Positions 33,245 to 40,261 of a stretch of DNA of 46,747 nt are shown in pieces. The notes beneath the pieces were generated by a model that made no database searches, was not told the DNA's origin, and was given only the letters and a program-made list of their open reading frames with translations. The stretch covers positions 1-46,747 of the forward strand of contig DATKPE010000016.1 of assembly GCA_035524335.1 (NCBI GenBank). The letters are read 5' to 3'. This DNA is from DATKPE01 sp035524335 (GTDB lineage Bacteria; Bacteroidota; Ignavibacteria; UBA10030; SZUA-254). Both the position numbers and the translations under genes were made by a program. The stretch's first letter is position 1, and each line of letters starts with the position of its first letter.

Positions 33245-35392
33245 TTACTTCAGCAGAATCATTTTTTCAGAGACGACGGATGTTCCGGCGCGATCGTTCA
33301 CCGGCGCGACCCGGAGCCGGCAGAAGTACACGCCGCTGGGACAGCCAGAAGCGTTCCATACGGCGCGCCGTTCGCCCGGTCCCTCGCGTCCTTCCTTCAG
33401 GGTCGCGACTTCCCGTCCCAGCAGATCGTACACCGTCAGACGGACATAACTTTCGCCTGCCAGGCGGTACCTGACGGTCGTCGACGGATTGAACGGGTTC
33501 GGATAGTTCTGTTCCAGGACGATCGTTTCCGGGAGTCCGGACCCGCCGCCGCCGACGCCGTTCGTCAGATCCGAAACGGTGTGTTTCCAGACGCCGCTTC
33601 CCCACGTTCCGGCGAAAAGATCACCTCCCAGAGCGGACATGGTCTGGATTGTCGTACCGATATTGCCGGAATCGACCTCTTTCCAGTGTGAACCTTCATC
33701 GGAGGTGTAGAACAGGCCGCCGCCCCAGGTGCCGGCAAAAAGGCCCGCACTGTCGGCGAAGAGCGACGACACCACCGTGCCGGCCATGCCGGTGTTCACG
33801 ACCGACCAGCTCAACCCGTCGTCCGTCGAGCGGAGCACGCCGTTTCCGTCTGTCCCGGCGAAAACAATACCGCCCTGGATGGCAAGCGTATAGATACTCT
33901 GACCTGAAAGACCCGAATCGGAAAACAGCCAGGTGGAACCGTAATCTGTCGATCGATAGACGCCCTGTGTCAATATCCCTGCCACGGCCAGCGGGCCGGA
34001 GACAGCGAGCGAACTGACCAGGGTATGCGAGGCCGTCAATGCCGAATCGACCGCCGTCCAGCTCCGGCCGTTATCGATCGAGCGGAATATTCCCGATCCT
34101 GTCCCCGCATAAATGTTCAGCCCCGACACGGAATTCGGACCGACAGCGAGCACAGCCACATCCTGATCGGTCAGCCCGGAATCTGCCGCCTGCCAGCTGA
34201 CGCCGTTATCGGTTGATTCAAAAATTCCGGTGCCATACGTTCCCGCAAACAGGTCGGTTCCCGCCGCGGCGATTGACTGTACGTTCGTGACAACCGTGAT
34301 GCCGCCGTTGATCGCCGTCGACATTCCCGTCCAGGTCGTCCCTTTATCGGTCGACCGGTAGACGCCGTTCCCGGCGTTGAAGACGCCGGCGAAGAGATTC
34401 TGCCCCAGTGCAGTGACCGATGCGACGTAACTGAGCGGCAGTCCCGCCGCCAACCATGCCGTGCCGCTGTTGGTGGAATAAAATATGCCGTCTCCCTCGA
34501 TGCTGGCGTAAATGTCGGATCCGGAAGCGCTGAGAGCCAGAATTTTAGCGCTGGTCTCGTCGCCGGTCGGCAGGACGCTCCAGACAGCCCCGCTGTTGGT
34601 GGTGCGGTAGAGCTGTCCCTGACCGGCTCCGGCGTACACGACGGAACCGCTCACCGCAAGTGAATGGATCTTGAGATTCGAGATCCCGTTGTTGACCGCG
34701 GACCAGACCGAGCCGGCATTGGTCGAAACAAACATGCCGCTTGCCGAAGTCCCGGCAAAGATGGCGGAGCCGACGGACGCCAGAGCCCGGATGTTGAGGG
34801 ACGACAGACCATTATTGGCCGCATGCCAGCTCGTGCCGTTGTCGGTCGACCGGAAGATACCGTTTAAGAGTGTACCGGCGAAAAGCCCGGAGTCCGTGAT
34901 CGTGAAACTGACAACGCCGCCGCCGGTGAGACCCGCGGTCGCGGACGTCCAGACGCCGCCGTTGTTCGTGGAGAGAAAAACACCATCGCTGTTTGTGCCG
35001 GCAAACAGGGTTCCGGCCGCACCCGGGATCAGCGCCAGAACGTTCAGATCCGTAAGCCCGGCGTTGACAGAAGACCATGTCGCTCCATCGTCCGTGGAAA
35101 GATACACGCCACCCCCGGCGAAGCCGGCAAAGAGGCTGTTTCCGGAAAGGGCGAATGCCTCGGAATAGAGGTGAAGCGGGTCGAGCCCGTTGTTGACGGC
35201 CTTCCAGCTCGCACCGCCGTCGCCGGACCGGTAGACACCGGCGCCGTTCATCCCTGCAAAGAGATATGAACCCTTGAGGATGAGGGCCTGGGCGGATCCT
35301 CCGTCCGGTCCGTTCGTCTGAATCCATTGCGCCCGGGCGAGCTCCGGAGAGCAAAGAGAGAGAATAAACACGACCGCTGCAGTGATGCGCAT
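33245..35392 (-). CDS. Secreted 14-repeat BNR/YCF48-like beta-propeller with T9SS tail
   Basis: A 715-residue protein. The ATG at 35392 begins a signal peptide (MRITAAVVFILSLCSPELARAQ) with GGAG about 11 bases upstream; the frame extends 48 codons further but without a site. Fourteen repeats of about 43 residues follow, each of the form 'LFAGTxGxGVFRSTDNGxSWxxVNSGL' (BNR/sialidase-type Asp-box), enough for two propellers. The C-terminal 90 residues are a T9SS sorting domain (EQNYPNPFNPSTTVRYRL ... TVYDLLGREVATLKEG ... GVYFCRLRV). Glycoside hydrolase activity is not supported: no catalytic residues are identifiable. It is probably a cell-surface binding protein. Confidence 0.9.
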   Translation of the reverse strand: MRITAAVVFILSLCSPELARAQWIQTNGPDGGSAQALILKGSYLFAGMNGAGVYRSGDGGASWKAVNNGLDPLHLYSEAFALSGNSLFAGFAGGGVYLSTDDGATWSSVNAGLTDLNVLALIPGAAGTLFAGTNSDGVFLSTNNGGVWTSATAGLTGGGVVSFTITDSGLFAGTLLNGIFRSTDNGTSWHAANNGLSSLNIRALASVGSAIFAGTSASGMFVSTNAGSVWSAVNNGISNLKIHSLAVSGSVVYAGAGQGQLYRTTNSGAVWSVLPTGDETSAKILALSASGSDIYASIEGDGIFYSTNSGTAWLAAGLPLSYVASVTALGQNLFAGVFNAGNGVYRSTDKGTTWTGMSTAINGGITVVTNVQSIAAAGTDLFAGTYGTGIFESTDNGVSWQAADSGLTDQDVAVLAVGPNSVSGLNIYAGTGSGIFRSIDNGRSWTAVDSALTASHTLVSSLAVSGPLAVAGILTQGVYRSTDYGSTWLFSDSGLSGQSIYTLAIQGGIVFAGTDGNGVLRSTDDGLSWSVVNTGMAGTVVSSLFADSAGLFAGTWGGGLFYTSDEGSHWKEVDSGNIGTTIQTMSALGGDLFAGTWGSGVWKHTVSDLTNGVGGGGSGLPETIVLEQNYPNPFNPSTTVRYRLAGESYVRLTVYDLLGREVATLKEGREGPGERRAVWNASGCPSGVYFCRLRVAPVNDRAGTSVVSEKMILLK

Positions 35393-35578
35393 CGGAATCT
35401 GCACTCCTTCCCATTTTTGTCGATGTGTGAAGTACCGGGAGGTCACGGACGACCGCCCGGAGGGTGGTTCACAAGGGATTAAGAACGGGGATACAGTGAT
35501 GGAAGATCTGAAGGTCTGCCGCCGCAGAATCGGCAATTTTCACTGGAAAACGGCTGATTCAGGCACCGCGACAGGAGT

Positions 35579-35607
35579 AAAATACAACCCTCAGTTCTGA
35601 ATGTCAA
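35579..35607 (-). promoter_or_regulatory. Promoter of the 14-repeat propeller gene
   Basis: On the minus strand a perfect TTGACA (35607-35602), a 17-base spacer and TATTTT (35584-35579). Start near 35572, giving a leader of about 180 bases. Confidence 0.55.
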
Positions 35608-35777
35608 GAAATCGGAAATTCCTCCAAAGCTGCTTCTTTCTGAATCACATCGGCCACAGACAACGCGTCATCTCCATAAATAACAGGCGCGTATGCGCTT
35701 TCCATGGAGCTATGCTGAAGTAATCAACATCTGAAGGATAATCAGGCTTAAATTTATTTCATCATCAAAATTTTACT

Positions 35778-35806
35778 TGACATTGAAACCGCAAAGGGGT
35801 AAGATG
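35778..35806 (+). promoter_or_regulatory. Promoter of the streptogramin-lyase-like gene
   Basis: TTGACA (35778-35783), a 17-base spacer and TAAGAT (35801-35806). Start near 35813, giving a leader of about 265 bases before the ATG at 36078; a second promoter nearer the gene is possible. Confidence 0.5.
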
Positions 35807-36077
35807 AATCACGCGACCGGCCGGTTCCTCATTCCCGCGACAAACCCTCCGCGCGTATCTTTTCGCTGGCTGTTCATTCATCATCGCTTTCCAAATCAAT
35901 AAGAAACGCTTTACGGGAGAAGGGCGTTGTCTTATCGGATGAATTGTTCTTTCGTGAAAGGTGCATGCGTATGTATGGGAACCGCAGCGCTGAACGATCG
36001 CCCCCGCCGCACTTCCGCAATTACGTTCCATCCAATCAACCGTTGACGTTCATTCACCAATACAGAGGAGACACACC

Positions 36078-37985
36078 ATGAACAGGCACGCTTGGTACAG
36101 TTTCCCGGGGACAGGAATGGCCGCATGTGCACGCGTCCTTCTGTTCGTTCTTTGTCTGCTTCCCGGATCGTCACAGGGACAGTCGATCTCGCAATGGAAA
36201 ATTCCGGGACAGCCGAATATCCAGGGGATGAGCGCACTCCTCCCCGAAGACCCGTTTCACGCGCTCTTCTTCACCGAATATGACAAGCAAACGATCGGCA
36301 TGCTGACGAACGTTTCGGGTGGATCGGCATTTTGTGCGCAGTGGCTAGCGGTCGGCGCTCCGAACGGGTTTAATCCGTTCAAGATAACGGCGGGCCGGTG
36401 GAACTTTTATGTGAAAAACGATCCGACGACTGTATCGGTGGCGCCGTTTCTGAATCCGCCGCCCGATGTCAAGGCAAAGGACGTTGTCAGCTACGTTGCG
36501 GCGGGCTTCCGGTTCTGGGGCATCGCCACATTCACTCTGCCGGACCAGGACGCCGTCGGTCTTCTCATGCCCAATCCTTTTCCTCCGGGACCCGATATGT
36601 ACTGGATCTACGGACCAATGGGGGGAACTCTTGCCGCCACCGGTCTCGATGCACCGTGGGATATCCAGCGCCGCGCCACAACACCTGATGAACTGAGCGC
36701 ATGGATTTCGAACAAGACACCCGTCGCCGCACTGTACCAGTTCTTCCCGACCGGATTCGCGCTCCAGAAGTGGGATTTTACCAACTGTAACCTCATACCG
36801 AATGTCTACTACGTCGTCCCCGCTGCCAATGCGAAAGGGATCACCGAAATCTGGATCGGGGGCAAACATACTTCGACAACCGGCACCGTCAACGATTGCA
36901 TCGCCTACCTCCGGGTGGACAAGAAGAATGTGGCCGGACTCCTCTGGATCTGGGATCTCCCGGCAGGACAGACCAGGGCAATGAACTCTATCCGGTTCAC
37001 CCACGCCCCGAATCCGAAAACAGGTTACTCGAAACCGCAGGTCTGGCTCACCAGCTCAACAGCCCCCGAAGTGACCGTCTTCGAGCCGAATTCGCTTTTC
37101 ACAAGGACGGGTTTGGATTCGGTCTGCGTGACCGATGCGGCAACAAGCTACAACGCCCCGAACGGAGTTTTCTGGGATGATCCGGTGACCACCGTTCCCG
37201 GCGCCGGCGACAACAACAGAAGAATCTGGATAACCGAAGCGGGTGTCGCAGGGTCGAGCACCAGCGCGCTCAGCGCAAACAAAGGCGGGGTCAGCGCCGT
37301 TCTGAAACCGGTCAGGTGCGACGCCAAGCCGACATCTTTCAAGATAGACCGGAACGTCATCAAGGCCGAGCGGATGGAAATCGATCTGGCCGACAGTTCA
37401 GGCGCACAGCCGAAGGAAGATCAGGTTGCCTGCAGTATCGACCGGTTCACCTGGGACGCCACAACCGGTTTGAACGTGAATTTCCTCGGCGCCATGCTCG
37501 ATATCGATATGGCCGGCCAGGCGACTGCGGCTCCGGCGACAGCCGCGTCCGGCGGATTCAACTATGCCATTGCATGGCATGAACCTCTGAAAGGCGTCAT
37601 CGGAATGCTCTACAATCTCTCCGCACCGCTCCCCCGCACCCTTTTTGATAATCCCTACGGGTCGGCGGCCGGCACCGAAGCGGCGCAATTCGAGCTCTCC
37701 CAGAATTACCCCAATCCGTTCAACCCGACGACCGTCATCGAATATTCTCTCCCTGAAGATGCGAGGGTAACGCTCGTTGTCTATAATACCCTCGGCCAGA
37801 AGGTCGCCACACTGATCGACGGGGAAATTCAGGCCCCCGGAAGACAGTCCCTCACATTCGACGGGTCGTCTCTTGCCTCCGGCGTATATTTTTACCGTCT
37901 GAGAGCTGATAAGCTGTCTCAGACCGGAGCGTCAAATTCACCCCCCGCTCTCATCGAGGTGAAGAAGATGCTCCTCATCAAATAA
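36078..37985 (+). CDS. Secreted streptogramin-lyase-like propeller with T9SS tail
   Basis: A 635-residue exported protein. Signal peptide near residues 15-37 (CARVLLFVLCLLPGSSQGQS). Residues 40-480 contain blade-like repeats resembling virginiamycin B lyase and NHL propellers: SQWKIPGQPNIQG, HALFFTEYDKQTIGML, ITEIWIGGKHTS, NNRRIWITEAG. The Vgb catalytic histidine cannot be placed by eye, so lyase activity is not claimed. The C-terminal 100 residues are a T9SS sorting domain (LSQNYPNPFNPTTVIEYSLP ... VVYNTLGQKVATLIDGE ... GVYFYRLRADKL). GAGGAG lies about 8 bases before the ATG. Confidence 0.82.
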   Translation: MNRHAWYSFPGTGMAACARVLLFVLCLLPGSSQGQSISQWKIPGQPNIQGMSALLPEDPFHALFFTEYDKQTIGMLTNVSGGSAFCAQWLAVGAPNGFNPFKITAGRWNFYVKNDPTTVSVAPFLNPPPDVKAKDVVSYVAAGFRFWGIATFTLPDQDAVGLLMPNPFPPGPDMYWIYGPMGGTLAATGLDAPWDIQRRATTPDELSAWISNKTPVAALYQFFPTGFALQKWDFTNCNLIPNVYYVVPAANAKGITEIWIGGKHTSTTGTVNDCIAYLRVDKKNVAGLLWIWDLPAGQTRAMNSIRFTHAPNPKTGYSKPQVWLTSSTAPEVTVFEPNSLFTRTGLDSVCVTDAATSYNAPNGVFWDDPVTTVPGAGDNNRRIWITEAGVAGSSTSALSANKGGVSAVLKPVRCDAKPTSFKIDRNVIKAERMEIDLADSSGAQPKEDQVACSIDRFTWDATTGLNVNFLGAMLDIDMAGQATAAPATAASGGFNYAIAWHEPLKGVIGMLYNLSAPLPRTLFDNPYGSAAGTEAAQFELSQNYPNPFNPTTVIEYSLPEDARVTLVVYNTLGQKVATLIDGEIQAPGRQSLTFDGSSLASGVYFYRLRADKLSQTGASNSPPALIEVKKMLLIK

Positions 37986-38007
37986 ACGGTATTCATGCAT
38001 GAAAGCG

Positions 38008-38035
38008 AACGGGTGAGCCGGACGGCTCACCCGTT
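38008..38035. terminator. Strong bidirectional terminator
   Basis: A 12-bp perfect stem AACGGGTGAGCC/GGCTCACCCGTT with a 4-base GGAC loop, followed by TATTT on the plus strand. It lies between the convergent propeller and isoprenoid-synthase genes. Confidence 0.8.
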
Positions 38036-38062
38036 TATTTCGTACTGACCCTCAAAAATTTT

Positions 38063-39322
38063 TCAAACCGCAACCGCCCTGCCGATCCCCTGTCCGGCCG
38101 TAGCAATCCTTTGCGAAATGCGGGAGCCGCCGGACCGGTGAAGTTTTCTGATCCTCTGTCTCACCGACCGAAGCCAGGGAAAACCGACGGGTGACGCCGA
38201 TTCCGCGCGGGCACAGTATGCCGGACTGAACCATCCGCTCCCGCAGGCAATCGCTTCAAGAATCAGATAGCGACAGCTCCGGTCTATCATTTTCCGGAGA
38301 CGGTCACCGCCGGTTGAGCGTTCCCACACCGCCGGGGGCGTGATCACATCGACGAAGCGATAGAGACGGTCGGTAAACCGCTCGAGATTCCCTTCAATCC
38401 CCGCACTGCCGGCCGGAGTCCGCTGTCCCGCGGCAATGTCCTCGTCCAGATCCTGCAGGTCGTCGATGAACTGAAGCACGACGCCGAACTGAAACAGAAG
38501 CGATGCGTCCGCGGCACCGAGATTCCCGGCCACAAGACAACCGTCGGCCAGGACCGAGGCTCCCCCCTTGTCGACGCTGATCGAAAGGAGTTCTGCCGAA
38601 GTGAGCGGCGCGCCCCCCGACTGGAAGATGCTCCGCATCTGGGCGCGGTGAATGGCAATCAGACTTTCATACACATCGGGGAATTTTCGGCGATCGAACT
38701 CCCGCTCGATCATGGCGACCAGGTCATCGATGCGACGGTCGACGGCGCCGTGTGCCGGCACCGCATTCCCCTTCAGACGCTGAAGCAGACGATCGGCCGC
38801 AAGGAGTTTCGCGGCCCGGTCCGCCCTGGCGTCGTCATAATAATTGTCGGTCACCGGATAGAGCATGCTATAGGCAAAGACCGACGGCGTAAGCGTAATC
38901 GGAATCCCCAGATGCATCTGGATCGAATTCATGATCAGGACATTCCGCGACGCCTGATAGACGTCATCCTCGCCGATACGGGGGTCGAAGTCGTACGCCC
39001 GTTCGACAAATTCGTCGACAACGGCTGAAAACGCGGTCTCCATACTCCCGTCGATCGGGGTATCAAAGCAGTGGAGGAGCTGAACCATCGCCTTCCGGAT
39101 GCCCTCGCGGGATCCGAGGATCTGCCGCCTGCCGATCCGTTTTCCGGACAGCTTCAGCGCGGCGGTTTCGGCATCCACATCGTTCATCAGCAGGTCCACC
39201 TCTTCCTGTTTCTTCCGCTGTTCCATGGAGGTATACTGCTCCCTGAAGAAAGGCGTATCGGCCGGAAGATGATTCCAGCATTCAGATGCTTCACGCTGGA
39301 GAGACGAGAGGGAGAAAGGCAC
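38063..39322 (-). CDS. Divergent class I isoprenoid (prenyltransferase/terpene synthase-fold) enzyme
   Basis: An all-helical 419-residue protein with two aspartate-rich motifs spaced as in class I isoprenoid enzymes: VTDNYYDDARAD (Asp159, Asp163, Asp164) in the first region and FIDDLQDLDED (Asp287, Asp288, Asp291) in the second. Between them, ISVDKGGASVLADG gives a lysine-containing helix. The first motif departs from the DDxxD/DDxxxxD of ordinary prenyl synthases. This suggests a terpene synthase or squalene/phytoene-type enzyme rather than FPP synthase; the product is unknown. No carotenoid, hopanoid or quinone gene is nearby. The start is GTG without a good ribosome site; ATG at 39226 is an alternative. 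Confidence 0.72.
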   Translation of the reverse strand: MPFSLSSLQREASECWNHLPADTPFFREQYTSMEQRKKQEEVDLLMNDVDAETAALKLSGKRIGRRQILGSREGIRKAMVQLLHCFDTPIDGSMETAFSAVVDEFVERAYDFDPRIGEDDVYQASRNVLIMNSIQMHLGIPITLTPSVFAYSMLYPVTDNYYDDARADRAAKLLAADRLLQRLKGNAVPAHGAVDRRIDDLVAMIEREFDRRKFPDVYESLIAIHRAQMRSIFQSGGAPLTSAELLSISVDKGGASVLADGCLVAGNLGAADASLLFQFGVVLQFIDDLQDLDEDIAAGQRTPAGSAGIEGNLERFTDRLYRFVDVITPPAVWERSTGGDRLRKMIDRSCRYLILEAIACGSGWFSPAYCARAESASPVGFPWLRSVRQRIRKLHRSGGSRISQRIATAGQGIGRAVAV

Positions 39323-39479
39323 GGTTTCGGCAAAAATGTTCGGATGACCGGTGTTTTCTATAGATACGAGGAATCATCCGGAAAGTTACCGCGACGGGAG
39401 CGATTTTGCTGAACGGGACCGGTATGATGCATCGAACCGGGCAAGGAGGTCTGAAATGAGAAAGAGGAAACGAACGATC

Positions 39480-39510
39480 GACTCGGGAAAATCGGAGAGA
39501 TCCCCGAGTC
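39480..39510 (-). terminator. Hairpin at the end of the exported-protein gene
   Basis: An 8-bp stem GACTCGGG/CCCGAGTC with a 15-base loop spans the stop codon region of the gene at 39509-40261. The following minus-strand sequence is only moderately T-rich, so this is a weak terminator candidate. Confidence 0.35.
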
Positions 39511-40261
39511 AGTTTTCGCCGAGAATCCTGAGGACGGTCATGATCTGATCTTCTGCGGCGCCGATACTTTCTCTGGCGAACTTCGGGTGGGAAGCGGCGG
39601 CGTCATGGGTATAGTATCCGACATTTCCGGTATTATCGATGAGGAATATTCCTTTCGCCGCGTAACCGCCTGTGCCGGTCCGGTGGTTGAGGAAGAAGAG
39701 CCCTTCCGTTTCGGCGGCCTGATCTGCGGCCCCCCTTCTGCGGCTTCCGTTCTGTCCCGGATCCCGTACCGGACTGATCACCAGAAGACGATCCCCGGGA
39801 CGGAGCTCGGAACGGAGCGCGGTGTCGAGCAGTGACGCGTTCTTGTAGATCTTTTCGATCTCCACGGAATACGACTGCGGAGCGGCCTGACCCTGCATTC
39901 GGGCGCGGCCCTGTCTCCCCGACGTCTGTTGCACCGGCACGGGCGGTTTGTTCTGCACTCTTCCCTTCACGACGACTTCGGAGAAGAGGGTGAGCGATTC
40001 CAGTCCGGGCCGGGCACGGTCCCGGAACTCGACCCCCGCATTCCTGAGTTTTTCCATTTTCAGCGAATCGATCCCCTGGCGCAGGACGATCAGCTGGCGG
40101 AGGGAATCGCCGCCGCCATGCGGAGGAGGGGCTGAATTCTGAACAGAGGAGGCGGATATTGCCAGGGAAACGCAGAATGTGAAGAGAGCACAGCGGAGAA
40201 AGAGTCCCGGCATTTGCTTTCGGAAATGAATCGTTGCAGAGATAAGGAGGTTGGTATTCAT
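39509..40261 (-). CDS. Small exported protein coupled to the TonB-like receptor
   Basis: A 250-residue protein whose ATG overlaps the receptor stop codon (ATGA, 40261-40258). There is no ribosome site; translation probably re-initiates from the receptor. A signal peptide lies at residues 17-40 (MPGLFLRCALFTFCVSLAISASS), so ATG at 40213 is a possible start. A helical SLRQLIVLRQGIDSLKMEKLRNAG segment is followed by beta strands, for example LFSEVVVKGRVQN, GDRLLVISPVRDP and GLFFLNHRTGTGGYAAKGIFLIDN. I do not recognise the family. Being coupled to a receptor suggests a periplasmic or surface partner. Confidence 0.68.
   Translation of the reverse strand: MNTNLLISATIHFRKQMPGLFLRCALFTFCVSLAISASSVQNSAPPPHGGGDSLRQLIVLRQGIDSLKMEKLRNAGVEFRDRARPGLESLTLFSEVVVKGRVQNKPPVPVQQTSGRQGRARMQGQAAPQSYSVEIEKIYKNASLLDTALRSELRPGDRLLVISPVRDPGQNGSRRRGAADQAAETEGLFFLNHRTGTGGYAAKGIFLIDNTGNVGYYTHDAAASHPKFARESIGAAEDQIMTVLRILGEN

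Larger units (their letters stand above)
35393..36077. other. 685-base divergent intergenic region
   Basis: Separates the 14-repeat propeller gene (leftwards) from the streptogramin-lyase-like gene (rightwards). It contains one good promoter for each and long untranslated leaders. Frames here are short, without ribosome sites. No RNA gene or repeat recognised. Confidence 0.6.

Noticed and set aside
39456..39548. 30-codon plus-strand frame after a strong AAGGAGGT
   Set aside because: The ribosome site is good, but the peptide is short and basic, and the frame runs antisense into the end of a real gene. Kept only as a note.
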